A stretch of DNA of 64,000 nucleotides from Phycisphaeraceae bacterium D3-23 (GCA_039555135.1 CP114179.1:3224001-3288000); one strand, 5' to 3'. Positions 16,662 through 25,320 are shown, counted from the stretch's first letter. Notes: generated by a model from the sequence alone, not told the origin. Numbers and translations: made by a program.

Positions 16662-17564
16662 ATGCCGCCAAGCCGTCTCATCCCCCAGATCGATGTCTTC
16701 GCTGGCCCCGGCGGATTGTGCGAGGGCTTCGCCGCGTACCGAGACCACGGCCGGCGTGTGATGTCACCCGCGCTTTCGATCGAGATGGACCCCGCCGCCC
16801 ACCGCACGCTCAAACTCCGCGCGTTTTTCCGCGCCTTCCCCGACGGAAAAGCCCCGCAGGACTACTACGACTACCTCGCGGGTCGGCTCACCCTCGACGA
16901 ACTCTACGACCGCCATTCTTGGCAGGCCGAACAGGCCGCGCAAGAGGCCTGGTGCGCCGAACTCGGCAAAAACAACATCAAAGAGGTGCGACAGCGAATT
17001 GGCGACGCCCTGGGCGACGCCGACCCCTGGGTCCTGCTCGGCGGCCCGCCGTGCCAACCGTTCTCCCTCGCCGGTCGATCCCGTAACCGCCCCGGGACAA
17101 ACACGCTTTACTCCGACGGCAAAGACACACGCCACCAGCTCTATAACGAGTACCTCCAGATCATCGCCGACTTCTGGCCCGCCGTCTTCGTCATGGAAAA
17201 CGTACGCGGCATGCTCTCCGCCAAGTACAACGGCGAGCCCATGTTCGAACGCATCTGCGACGACCTCCGCGACCCCGCCGCCGTCGTCGGCCGAAACCGT
17301 CGAAAGACCGGCCGGCGTCACACCTACACGCTCCACGCCATCGGCCCGAGCGATTCATTGTTCGACGATGCCCCAAGGCCTAACGACTTCATCATCCAAT
17401 GCGAACGCCACGGCATCCCCCAGGCCCGCCACAGACTTATCCTGATCGGCGTCCGCCCCCCGGAAGTAGCTGTCCGCGTACAGTCCTTCCCAGGCAGCGA
17501 TCGCTTCGACTCCGGGAATGGCCGACTCAATCGAATCACTTACACTCATCGTCTCGCTGCCTGA
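16662..17564 (+). CDS. C5-cytosine DNA methyltransferase, C-terminally truncated
   Basis: A 300-residue Dcm-type enzyme. Motif I is DVFAGPGGLCEGF, motif IV is GGPPCQPFSLAG with catalytic C131, motif VI is MENVRG and motif VIII is QARHRL. After motif VIII the protein ends within about 40 residues, so the target-recognition domain and motifs IX and X are missing. Complete family members are generally longer. It would normally protect host DNA from the adjacent HNH nuclease by methylating cytosine at the recognition site; as it stands it is probably inactive. The break falls just before the nuclease start (17575), as if a deletion joined the two genes. Confidence 0.82.
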   Translation: MPPSRLIPQIDVFAGPGGLCEGFAAYRDHGRRVMSPALSIEMDPAAHRTLKLRAFFRAFPDGKAPQDYYDYLAGRLTLDELYDRHSWQAEQAAQEAWCAELGKNNIKEVRQRIGDALGDADPWVLLGGPPCQPFSLAGRSRNRPGTNTLYSDGKDTRHQLYNEYLQIIADFWPAVFVMENVRGMLSAKYNGEPMFERICDDLRDPAAVVGRNRRKTGRRHTYTLHAIGPSDSLFDDAPRPNDFIIQCERHGIPQARHRLILIGVRPPEVAVRVQSFPGSDRFDSGNGRLNRITYTHRLAA

Positions 17565-17574
17565 AAGTGTACGT

Positions 17575-18351
17575 ATGCCCAACGCGAACCACTGGACCTA
17601 CGAACAAACGCTGATCGCGCTCCGCGTCTATCTCGACACGCGGTACGGACGACTCAACCTGAGCAATCACCGTCTCGCCGAGATCGGCAAGATGATCGGC
17701 CGCTCCCATTCGGCGGTCGTCATGAAATGCTGCAACTTCGCCAGCATGGACCCATTCCATGCGGCTCGCGGTGTCAAAGGCCTACCAAACGCCGGAGGAG
17801 TCCAGGAAAAACTATGGGACGAGTTTCAGGCGGACAGTGATGCGGTGGCGGAGAAGATGGAAGCCGAATGGGAGAAACTCACTCAGACGCATTCTATTAC
17901 ACCCACAACTTTCGAGGATGTTGTCTCCATTCCCGATGGCCCTAGCGAAGTCGAGAGAACGGTACGAACACGACGGCTTCAACGCGCGTTCCGAATCGCC
18001 GTATTGGTCGGGTATGACGGCCGCTGTGCGTTGACGGGGCTCAGCATCCCCGCGCTGCTCAATGCAAGCCACATCATCCCATGGAGTAAGTCGGAAGGAA
18101 AAAGGGCGGACCCCCGCAATGGCTTGTGTCTGAATGCCCTGCACGACCGCGCGTTTGATCGCGGCCTCTTATCGTTCGACGAGGATTTTCGAGTAATGAT
18201 CGCACCAGGCCTGAATGATGATGAATGCCTCGGCAAGCTGGCCAAGCACCTCAAGGGAATCGAAGGCAAGCCACTAGCGATGCCAGAACGCTTTGGTCCA
18301 TTGCCCGAAGCGATGGCGTATCACCGAGAGAATATCTTTCAATCCGCTTGA
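17575..18351 (+). CDS. HNH endonuclease, restriction type
   Basis: A 258-residue protein. The N-terminus (HWTYEQTLIALRVYLDTRYG, then a Myb/SANT-like helix set ending in IGRSHSAVVMKCCNFA) looks DNA-binding. The C-terminal half is an HNH nuclease with RCALTGLSIPALLNASHIIP, PRNGLCLNALHDRAFDRG and a closing SFDE strand. This is the HNH_2-like domain of type II restriction enzymes. I start it at ATG 17575; an in-frame ATG at 17518 lies inside the methylase gene. It converges on and overlaps by 13 bases the minus-strand operon. All active-site residues appear intact even though the methylase is truncated. Confidence 0.8.
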   Translation: MPNANHWTYEQTLIALRVYLDTRYGRLNLSNHRLAEIGKMIGRSHSAVVMKCCNFASMDPFHAARGVKGLPNAGGVQEKLWDEFQADSDAVAEKMEAEWEKLTQTHSITPTTFEDVVSIPDGPSEVERTVRTRRLQRAFRIAVLVGYDGRCALTGLSIPALLNASHIIPWSKSEGKRADPRNGLCLNALHDRAFDRGLLSFDEDFRVMIAPGLNDDECLGKLAKHLKGIEGKPLAMPERFGPLPEAMAYHRENIFQSA

Positions 18352-19064
18352 AATGCTGAAAACTCATTGGGGAGCAGCTCAAGGATTCCATCTGTTCCGC
18401 GAAGGTGGAGGTCCCAGACTCGATCAAACTGATTGAGTACCTTGACAAAGCGGAAAATACTACCTGGCTTATTCGTAGAGACTGACCCGACCTTAGGTTT
18501 CATCTTCCTCTGATTGAAATAGAGTCGGGTCGCCGCACTTACAATCGAGGGGTTGCCGATTAAATCTTGACGCGAAACGATTTGATACCAGAAGTGCCCC
18601 AAAGTTGTGAGCGAATTAGAGAGAAATACATCAGCATTACTGGGGTTCTCTTCATACAAAGAATAGATCATATGGCTACCGTACAATACATGGCGATAGT
18701 TACGTCTTCTATCCTCGAATGCTGGAATGTACCAAGCAACTTCGTGAGCTTTTCGCTCGCCGTTACCATTTGTTGGACAGACTTGATCGAATAGTGCGAG
18801 ACTCAGCCACGCCCAGAAGTGGGTGTCTGTACGTTCGATTTTGGAACCCGCTTCGGTCACCGCGTCGTGCAGCCAGCAGGCGAAATCCATGCGGCGCGGG
18901 AACGGTTGGGGCTCCGCCTCGATCGAATGTTTCAGCGGCTCGGAATAGCGGTCTTCTTCCAGCAGGGTCCACGGCGGATCGAGCTTCGGGTCTTCCTGTT
19001 TGAGTCGTTCGAGGTAATCTCGGAACTGTGAAAGGCCTTAATCGGTAAAACGTCGGAACTTCAT
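18339..19064 (-). pseudogene. DUF6339-like protein with an early in-frame stop
   Basis: The frame starts at ATG 19064, overlapping the upstream stop as ATGA, and reads MKFRRFTD, then TAA (19040-19038), then GLSQFRDYLERLKQEDPKLD and onward to the stop at 18339. Apart from codon 9 the frame is open for 241 codons. The sequence FWAWLSLALFDQVCP near the front and ILELLPNEF at the end resemble the DUF6339 family I recall beside GHKL/Z1-type restriction systems. Either the gene is inactivated by one substitution or translation restarts internally, for example at MDFACWLHDAV (18890), giving 183 residues. Confidence 0.6.
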
Positions 19065-19858
19065 TGGTCTTCGTCCTCCCCTTGCGGGGCGATCAGTTTG
19101 CAGAAACCCGCGTTCAGGGCGCAGTGATTGACAGCGCCTCTAATCCAGTCGCGCTTCACGTCGGGGTCCGCGTCGGTCGTCGGAGGCGTGTCGGTGTAGC
19201 CGAAGGCGTCGCGCGGGAAGTACAGCCAGCGTTTGGGCCAGTCGAGCGTCTCGTCGTGCAGTTCGCCCTCGCCGCCGTCCTCCTCACCAAAGAGCAGGCG
19301 GGTCAGAACTTTACGGATGATCTCGGGGTACACCAAGGCCCGAAACTCCTTGCGAAGTGGCAACTGATGGTCGGGGTCGGCCTTTTCATCGATGACCAGT
19401 TGCGGCCCCTCGTGGTACTCAAAATCAACCACCCAGACCGGCCCGTCGTTGTTCCCCCACACGGTGTAGAGGATGCCGCGTTTCGTGTCGGGCGTCTCAT
19501 CCGGGTCGGTCGCCTTGATCTGCGAACCGTCGGCGAGCAGACGTCCGGGGTGTTCGGACACGTCGGTCACCTTGACGCGGAACAGTGGCGGCCGGGGGTC
19601 GTTGGCGAAGTCGGTAAGCCGACGGTTTTCGGGCTGGGTCGGTTCGGCGACGGTGCCCCAATCGAAGCGCATCCGTGCGGGCGGGCTGCCTCGGTAGGCC
19701 TCGACAAAGACGCGGGCGTCGGCAGGGAGTTTGTCAGGCAGTTCGAGCTGTGCCTCGAAGCTGCGGACACCGTCCTCCGCCGCCTTAGCCGGTGTGAGGG
19801 CGATCTGTGTTTGTTTTCGGTGCAGGGGCTTACGGTGTGTGTAGTTAAAGCTGGGCAA
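19061..19858 (-). CDS. Unknown protein in GHKL-ATPase operon
   Basis: A 265-residue protein starting at ATG 19858, 14 bases inside the end of the GHKL gene, and ending in a 4-base overlap with the DUF6339-like frame. It is soluble, acidic and rich in aromatic residues, with VVDFEYHEGPQLVID in the middle and a C-terminal LYFPRDAFGYTDTPP. I recognise no domain. Tight coupling on both sides makes it a core component of the same system as the ATPase. Confidence 0.75.
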   Translation of the reverse strand: MPSFNYTHRKPLHRKQTQIALTPAKAAEDGVRSFEAQLELPDKLPADARVFVEAYRGSPPARMRFDWGTVAEPTQPENRRLTDFANDPRPPLFRVKVTDVSEHPGRLLADGSQIKATDPDETPDTKRGILYTVWGNNDGPVWVVDFEYHEGPQLVIDEKADPDHQLPLRKEFRALVYPEIIRKVLTRLLFGEEDGGEGELHDETLDWPKRWLYFPRDAFGYTDTPPTTDADPDVKRDWIRGAVNHCALNAGFCKLIAPQGEDEDQ

Positions 19859-21791
19859 CGGCGGGCTCCTCCTCGGCGGCTTCGGCGTCCGGCTCGGCGC
19901 TCAATGTGACCTCGACCTTCTTGACCTTCAGGTCACGGTTCGTGTCGAAGCCCGTGACATAGACCTCGTAGTCGTCGCCGGTGAAGGTGAGGCGGATACG
20001 GTTGGGGCCGCGCACCTCGAATGCCGCGCTGCCGCCCGCAACGATCTCGATGCCCGACCGGCCGTTACGGGTCAGGTCGAAGTCGGCTGGTTCGTACTGA
20101 CTCCACGGGCTCTTGTTGAATACGTCATAGGCCATCCGTATATCCAGCACGTCGTAGCGATCGGCGTCCGGGTGGCCGGGCCTGACGACGAAGCCCCCCT
20201 TGACATCGGAAATCGTGACGCGGGCAAGATTCGATTGGATGTCGAGGTCGGGCTCTTTGGTCTTATCGCCCGGCTTCTTGGTCTTCTTTTTCTTCTTCGC
20301 CGGGGTCTTTTCATCGTGCTCTGTCACGGCAAAGAAGTCCATGGTGACGGTGGGGTCGGGCTTTTCCTCACCGGCACGGACGGCGGCGATGAGGTTCTGA
20401 ACGCATTTCTTGACATACGTCAGGATATGTGTGGACCCTTTGTATTGTCGCTGAAAGTTAGCGGTGTCTGCCGCCCAGTCGTTGTGGCTGGGCGGCTCGG
20501 CGGCACCCAGCACGTCCGCCAGATGGCCCGAGCCGATCACCACAAGGGAGCGGATGCGGGCGGTAGCCGAGAGCCCTTTTACACCACTGATCGCGAGGCA
20601 TTCGCGGATGAAGCGCGGACGCAGAGAGCCGCCCTCGTGATGTTCAAGGTACACATCGAAATACGACGGCGCGGTTTCTTTCGACCCCGACTTTGGTACA
20701 TGGAGCGGGAACCGCACGGCGACCGGCTTTCGTTCGGCCAACGCTTCCTTGATCTGCTGGCGCATGGATTCGGGCAGAAGGCCGGGGGTCCACTTCTGCT
20801 TTTCGTCGGCTGGGGGGGCGACCAGTGCGAGGTGGTCCGCTTCTTGTACCCCCAAGGACCATGCGATAAGTCGAACCGATGCCGCATCTTCCTCGCTCAG
20901 CTCCGCGGTATGCTGCTCCAAAGAGTCGGCATCCAGATCGATTGTTGTAGAGCCGTCGTCGAGCGTCACGGCTAACTGACCGGCTAGTATCGCGTAGGCG
21001 TACTTCTCGACGACGGCTCGAAGCAAAAACTCAAACTCAATCCCGGGGTCGAGCCAAGGTACGACGATCGACAAACCGGGCTGATCCTCGCGTGTGATGT
21101 CGAACGCCTCTTGCATCTGCGAGATATGCTCGGCATCATCGATTGGAAGCGGAACGCCTTCGTTATCCCACGATTTTCCGTAGTAGCACGGTGGCTGGTA
21201 TTGGTGATCGTGTAGGCGGCGGTTCTTAAGGATGACCTTTCCCATCGCAAGGCGTTGGCTATCATCCTCACGCACGGTGTAGGCGAGAAACCCATTGATT
21301 CGGCTTGAGCGGGGGAAGACTATCTTGCCGACGCCCCAGCTTCCGCGATCGCCCGCCGACTTGTGCGTGCGTCCGTCACTGCGCATGAAATCCACGAAGT
21401 TATTGCCGGCGCTCGTGGTGTCGTCGCTTTTAATCTCGCCGGTCAGGCCGCAGGTGCCGAAGTCTTCGACGATCAATAGGTCGCAGGGTTCAGACGGGTC
21501 AGGGACATTCTTGATGCCCGAGCCATCGCTGGTGAGGTGGTGCCATACGTCGGCAAACCATTTACTGGCAGTATCGCCGGGCATGGCGTAGTCGCCTCGT
21601 CGCAATGCTATTCGTACCCGAACGGGATCACCATTGCGATCGATCTTGCGGCCTGCATCCAGGGCATTTTGTAACGACTCCGCAACTAAGGCCGTCGCCG
21701 GGTTGTCGGTACTGCCGTCGGCGAAGAACTCGCCGCTGATCGGGTCGCTGAAATCGTCGCCTGTTCTTTTTTCGCGGAAATGCCATGTCAC
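19845..21791 (-). CDS. GHKL-fold (MutL/MORC-like) ATPase
   Basis: A 648-residue protein whose first 160 residues contain the GHKL Bergerat nucleotide site: the N-box ALVAESLQNALDAG (E38, N42), the G1 box IVEDFGTCGLTG (D110, G112) and the G2 box AGDRGSWGVGK (147-156). A Lys-rich linker (about residue 500) separates it from a C-terminal beta-rich domain. Such ATPases act as clamps or gates and occur with methylases and nucleases in restriction-like operons described for MORC/MutL relatives. Here it is encoded opposite a C5 methylase and HNH nuclease, and no Z1 helicase or PD-(D/E)XK gene is present. ATPase residues look intact. Confidence 0.8.
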   Translation of the reverse strand: MTWHFREKRTGDDFSDPISGEFFADGSTDNPATALVAESLQNALDAGRKIDRNGDPVRVRIALRRGDYAMPGDTASKWFADVWHHLTSDGSGIKNVPDPSEPCDLLIVEDFGTCGLTGEIKSDDTTSAGNNFVDFMRSDGRTHKSAGDRGSWGVGKIVFPRSSRINGFLAYTVREDDSQRLAMGKVILKNRRLHDHQYQPPCYYGKSWDNEGVPLPIDDAEHISQMQEAFDITREDQPGLSIVVPWLDPGIEFEFLLRAVVEKYAYAILAGQLAVTLDDGSTTIDLDADSLEQHTAELSEEDAASVRLIAWSLGVQEADHLALVAPPADEKQKWTPGLLPESMRQQIKEALAERKPVAVRFPLHVPKSGSKETAPSYFDVYLEHHEGGSLRPRFIRECLAISGVKGLSATARIRSLVVIGSGHLADVLGAAEPPSHNDWAADTANFQRQYKGSTHILTYVKKCVQNLIAAVRAGEEKPDPTVTMDFFAVTEHDEKTPAKKKKKTKKPGDKTKEPDLDIQSNLARVTISDVKGGFVVRPGHPDADRYDVLDIRMAYDVFNKSPWSQYEPADFDLTRNGRSGIEIVAGGSAAFEVRGPNRIRLTFTGDDYEVYVTGFDTNRDLKVKKVEVTLSAEPDAEAAEEEPAVAQL

Positions 21792-21812
21792 CGGAATGAT
21801 CCCCTTTCTTAA

Positions 21813-22448
21813 TCAGGTGGTAGATGGTAGCTGTTTCCAAGCCTGCGCCAAGGATTTCTCGGTCAGTGCCGTTGGCTTGGCGCTGTAGCCGTCGCGGCCG
21901 TGTTTGTCGACGGTGCCGAGGTCGCGGAGCCAGGCCAGGACGAGATAGACCTGATAGGCCGGGAGATCGCCTTCGTTGCTGGGGTCGGGGACCGGGAGCA
22001 GGTCGTCGATCTTGAAGATGCGGTCGGCCTTGGTGTGTTTGCGGAGGTGGGCGATGAACGTGTCCACGGCCGAGCGAGGGGCCTTGTGCTGGTACTCCGT
22101 GCGGGTGCGCTTGGACCAGCCGATCTTGATGAGCTTGTCATCCTCGCGAGCAAACTTGGGGTAGGCCTTGCCACCGGAAGTGGATCGCGCGGTTTTTGCC
22201 TGGGTTTTACGGGGTTTCGATCCAGCGGCGGGCTTTGCGGGTTTGCCGGGGCTGGGGGCGGGCAGGGTCTGGGCGATTGCCGATGCTTCCAGGCCGGCGC
22301 GTGCCCGCTGGTCGGCGATCCCCTCGGCCAGTTCCAGCCCGGCCCGGGCGGTGGCGTAGTCGCCGCTGGCCATCGCTTCGGCCGCGACCCGCTGGAGGTC
22401 GGCCTCGCAGCGCGAGAGGGCGTCGGACAGGGGGTTGGGACGGGCCAT
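21813..22448 (-). CDS. Unknown protein, first gene of the GHKL operon
   Basis: A 211-residue protein beginning MARPNPLSDALSRCEADL. Residues 1-60 are helical, residues 65-95 form a Pro/Lys/Ala-rich linker, and the C-terminal 110 residues (YPKFAREDDKLIKIGW, then a winged-helix-like block with AYQVYLVLAWLRDLG) may bind DNA. The frame could extend five codons to 22463, but the promoter at 22483-22455 predicts transcription starting at this ATG, so I use 22448. It precedes the GHKL gene by 22 bases. It may be a specificity or regulatory subunit; the family is not recognised. Confidence 0.7.
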   Translation of the reverse strand: MARPNPLSDALSRCEADLQRVAAEAMASGDYATARAGLELAEGIADQRARAGLEASAIAQTLPAPSPGKPAKPAAGSKPRKTQAKTARSTSGGKAYPKFAREDDKLIKIGWSKRTRTEYQHKAPRSAVDTFIAHLRKHTKADRIFKIDDLLPVPDPSNEGDLPAYQVYLVLAWLRDLGTVDKHGRDGYSAKPTALTEKSLAQAWKQLPSTT

Positions 22449-22454
22449 ACACAT

Positions 22455-22483
22455 ACAATACACATACGGATACAGGCAGTCAA
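22455..22483 (-). promoter_or_regulatory. Promoter of the GHKL operon, likely leaderless transcript
   Basis: Reading the minus strand, TTGACT (22483-22478) and TATTGT (22460-22455) are separated by exactly 17 bases. The expected start point, six or seven bases on, falls at 22449-22448, which is the first base of the MARPNP ATG. No Shine-Dalgarno site could exist on such a message. Confidence 0.5.
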
Positions 22484-22563
22484 GAGGTGATTGCGTTGGC
22501 AGGTGTAGTCACAAAGAGCCACTGCGATCTCGCTTGCTTCCGAGGCAGGGGCGTAGTATCCCT

Positions 22564-22626
22564 GTGCGCCCGCGCACACGGGGCGTGCGCCAGTGCACAG
22601 CGGACGTGCGCCGGCGCACGTCGTGG
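22564..22626. repeat. Array A: three 21-base repeats with palindromic cores
   Basis: GTGCGCC recurs at 22564, 22585 and 22606, exactly 21 bases apart. Each copy is followed by its mirror half: TGTGCGC..GCGCACA, GTGC..GCAC and a perfect 18-base palindrome ACGTGCGCCGGCGCACGT at 22604-22621. It lies in the 760-base gap between the GHKL operon and the membrane-protein gene. Minus-strand translation gives a heptad AxAHxxC pattern, but no convincing gene covers it. Confidence 0.6.
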
Positions 22627-22767
22627 AAAACACGCGGGTAAGTCGCGGATGGACGTAGTTTGAGGGGGATCGGACTTGCGGGGCGGCAAGATGCAAGGCG
22701 GAAGCGGTCCATTCGTCAGCGACTTCAGTACGTTGGCCTCCGAAGCCGGAATCTCCGTCCCCGCCCC

Positions 22768-22890
22768 CGCCCCCGGAACCTTCTGACGAAACTTCGGCGC
22801 GTTTGCCCCGGCCCCCGGAACCTTTGTACCCGACCTCGGTACGCGCGTACGCAACTTGGGCGTTTGTCCAAGGCCTTGGTACGTTTGTCC
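22768..22890. repeat. Array B: degenerate 21-base repeats with varied palindromes
   Basis: Units of 21 bases (one of 18) repeat from about 22768 to 22890, each carrying a TTTG(T/C)-type edge. Three units have different perfect palindromes: GTACGCGCGTAC (22839-22850), CCAAGGCCTTGG (22868-22879) and TCCCGAA-G-TTCGGGA (22888-22902, running just past the last unit). The units differ in sequence while staying self-complementary. In one minus frame the array encodes heptads such as TKVPGAG and QKVPGAG, but neither a start nor a domain supports a protein. Confidence 0.5.
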
Positions 22891-23208
22891 CGAAGTTCGG
22901 GACTTCGGCGCGCGGGGCGGTTTTATCGGTGCGGTGCGGGGGGATCGGGAGGGGCGACGGGCGGCCGGGGAGGTTGGGTGGCTTTGGGGACGGTTTCGCA
23001 GGAAACAGGAAAGCTTCATGGAGAAGCGTTGCGATTCAACGGGGGTTGCTCGTTGGTTCCCCGGGGGATTGTTGTGAGGGCCCGGGTCGTAGGCGCGGCG
23101 GGGTGGGGGCTAAGTATGTCGAGGTGTTTGCTGGGGCGGGCCTGATAGGACGGACGGCGGTGGCTTTGGGCGGGGGGGATGCGGGGATCGGCGGTATGCT
23201 GGCGTTGT

Positions 23209-24159
23209 ATGTTTCTGCACCCATGGCTGTTGCTCTTTTGGTTGTTGATCGTGTTGACGGTGTTCTGGCTGCCGCCGTTGTTGGCGATCGGTGTGCCGGT
23301 GCTGATTCTGCGGCTTCGGCAGACGGTTTGGCAGTGGCGTGGGCTGGAGCGGGGCGGGGTGTTTTGTGCGGGCTGCCGGATGGACCTGCGGGGCGCGGCG
23401 GGCGGCAAGTGTGCGGAGTGTGGGCGTCCGCTCAAACCTGATACGGTCCTGACGCCGGGTATTACGCGGCCGATGTCGAGTGGGGTGACGATACTCTTGA
23501 CGATGCTGCTGAGTTCGGCGGGTCTGCTGGTGGCTGGGGTGTTGTTGATGATGGCGCTGCCGATGAACTACACGATTGATCGTGCGCTGCACCTGACGCC
23601 GAGGAACTCGGTGGAGAAATACGACACCGTTGTGGTGGCGTCGCGCCGCGAGGCGACGTGGTGGGGAGGGCGAAAGCCGGCTCAGGTCCGCACTTATCAG
23701 GGTGATGGCTACCCGACGGGCAAGCGGCTCAGCTATTCGATGGACGATCCGACATACGCCGCGCCCTTGCCGGCTGACGATGATGTGCTATTGCCGGATT
23801 TGTATTGGCGCGTGGTCGTGAGCAACCACTATTATTGGCAACGAACTCCCGGGTTCAGCTATACCGATGCGCGGTTGCAGGTGGCGACGGCCATCCGCTT
23901 TCTGGCGGAGGAGCGGCCGGGGGAGTTGCCGGCGCTGGAGGGCTTAGATGTTGTTGAACACGAGATGCGTGACTACGAGCCGGCGGGGTGGTTCGTGATT
24001 GCGCTGTGCTCGGTGTCGGTTTTGTTTTGGATCGGGTCGATTGATTGGGCGCAGCGTCGGCAGAAACGCGCGCTGCGATACTACGCCGCGCAACGGAGGC
24101 GGGCGATGCGTCGGCTGGCGCGGTGGGTTGCGGCGAACCGTGCGCAGGCCGGGCTGTAG
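23209..24159 (+). CDS. Membrane protein with zinc-ribbon
   Basis: A 316-residue protein. A long hydrophobic N-terminal segment (residues 3-35) is followed by a CAGC..CAEC zinc-ribbon (about 51-71) facing the cytoplasm, a second membrane pair-length segment (GVTILLTMLLSSAGLLVAGV), a soluble domain of about 140 residues, and a last membrane helix (WFVIALCSVSVLFWIGSI) with an Arg-rich tail. I start at the ATG 23209 directly before the first helix; ATG 23179 would add ten residues. Proteins with a zinc-ribbon between membrane helices are common in Phycisphaerae but have no known role. Confidence 0.65.
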   Translation: MFLHPWLLLFWLLIVLTVFWLPPLLAIGVPVLILRLRQTVWQWRGLERGGVFCAGCRMDLRGAAGGKCAECGRPLKPDTVLTPGITRPMSSGVTILLTMLLSSAGLLVAGVLLMMALPMNYTIDRALHLTPRNSVEKYDTVVVASRREATWWGGRKPAQVRTYQGDGYPTGKRLSYSMDDPTYAAPLPADDDVLLPDLYWRVVVSNHYYWQRTPGFSYTDARLQVATAIRFLAEERPGELPALEGLDVVEHEMRDYEPAGWFVIALCSVSVLFWIGSIDWAQRRQKRALRYYAAQRRRAMRRLARWVAANRAQAGL

Positions 24160-24197
24160 CGCATGGGCTGTTGCTGCGTTGATTGTTGGGTGGGCTG

Positions 24198-25130
24198 TTA
24201 GTCCAGCGGGTAGGGGCGGGGGTTGGCGTATAGGGACCACTCTTCGTTGCCCTGGACAGGGTTGACGACGCCGACGCCGGGGACGAAGGTGCCCTGGGTG
24301 CGCAGCGAGTCGCGGTCCTGGGTGACGGTGCTGACGCTGCCGTCCCAGAAGGCGACGTTGTGGAGGCCTTCTTCGCCGTGGAACCCGAGTGCGGGGCCGC
24401 CGCCGTGGGCGGTGCGGTGTGTCATGGCATAGGTGAACATGATCTCGGCGTAGAGGACGATGTCGGAGGCGCTGCCTGACCCGGAGAGGTGTCGGTAGAG
24501 TCGTTTTCGGGTGTCGGTGATCTGTGCGATGGAGTTTGGGCTGCGGACGCCGAGGCGTGGGTCGTGCAGCGCGATGCCGGTGACGTCGCCGTAGCTGGTG
24601 CCCATCACGTTGTAGGCGGTGTCGTCGGGGTTGGGTGCGCTGAAGAAGGCGTCGAACTGTCCGCCGGCGCCGGCGATTTCGGAGGGGCACTGGAAGAGTG
24701 GGATCTCCATCCGGTCGTCGCCGCCGGTGTCGAGGGTGGGGTTGGCCTGGAGGACGTACTCGGTCAGGGGGCGTTCGCTGGCGGAGACGTTTTCGACGAC
24801 GTTGGCGCCGAGCTCGGCGATTTTGCCGCTCTTGCCGCCGAAGGAGTTGGCGGCGGTCCAGTTGTAGGTGCCCCCGCCGTAGACGGAGTGAGCGATCGAG
24901 CCGGTGAGGTTGTGGCCGGCCGGCAGGTCGTTGTTGTCGGTGGAGAAGGCTTCGGAGGCGATCGCCTGCTGGTGGAGGTTGGATCGGCACTGGCTCTGCC
25001 GCGCGGACTCGCGGGCGGCGCCGAGGACGGGCAGGAGGATGCCGATGAGCAGGGCGATGATAGAGATGACGACGAGGAGTTCGATGAGCGTGAAGGCGCG
25101 GGCTTGTCGTTTGGCGGGGTGGTTAGGCAT
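24198..25130 (-). CDS. Type II secretion-like pseudopilin (H-x9-DG family)
   Basis: A 310-residue protein with a prepilin cleavage site and helix: [19 protein letters not shown] after a basic leader of about 11 residues. The Glu at position 5 of the mature form is present. The C-terminal HNVAFWDGSVSTV is the H-x-x-F-x-DGS block of planctomycete pseudopilins. It would be processed by a prepilin peptidase and inserted in the inner membrane with a periplasmic body. The start at 25130 is chosen because it puts a normal leader before the cleavage site. The 190 bases between it and the next gene (25131-25320) hold no gene. Confidence 0.85.
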   Translation of the reverse strand: MPNHPAKRQARAFTLIELLVVISIIALLIGILLPVLGAARESARQSQCRSNLHQQAIASEAFSTDNNDLPAGHNLTGSIAHSVYGGGTYNWTAANSFGGKSGKIAELGANVVENVSASERPLTEYVLQANPTLDTGGDDRMEIPLFQCPSEIAGAGGQFDAFFSAPNPDDTAYNVMGTSYGDVTGIALHDPRLGVRSPNSIAQITDTRKRLYRHLSGSGSASDIVLYAEIMFTYAMTHRTAHGGGPALGFHGEEGLHNVAFWDGSVSTVTQDRDSLRTQGTFVPGVGVVNPVQGNEEWSLYANPRPYPLD

Positions 25131-25320
25131 GTGGGATGCTCCACGTGTTGGGCTGCGGCGTTGTCTGTTGGGCACGCGTTCTTTTCCCTCGCGTGAGGCG
25201 TCGGCTGCTGGGGGTGCCCCGAGCCGCCCCCCCTATGCTAGGCATCGGGCAACAGCTCGGGGCGAATCCCCGCCGGCACCGTTGGGTGTCGGCGGAGAAG
25301 AGACATTGAAGCTTTTGTCA

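Noticed and set aside
22564-22902. Possible CRISPR array
   Set aside because: Units are contiguous 21-mers with no spacers of constant length, unit sequences are degenerate, and no cas gene is near.
22480-23019. Minus-strand frame of 179 codons over the 21-base arrays, with heptad KVPGAG repeats
   Set aside because: Repeats with a period divisible by three give periodic peptides in any frame; there is no ribosome site, signal or known domain. Kept as a repeat, with translation as the stated alternative.
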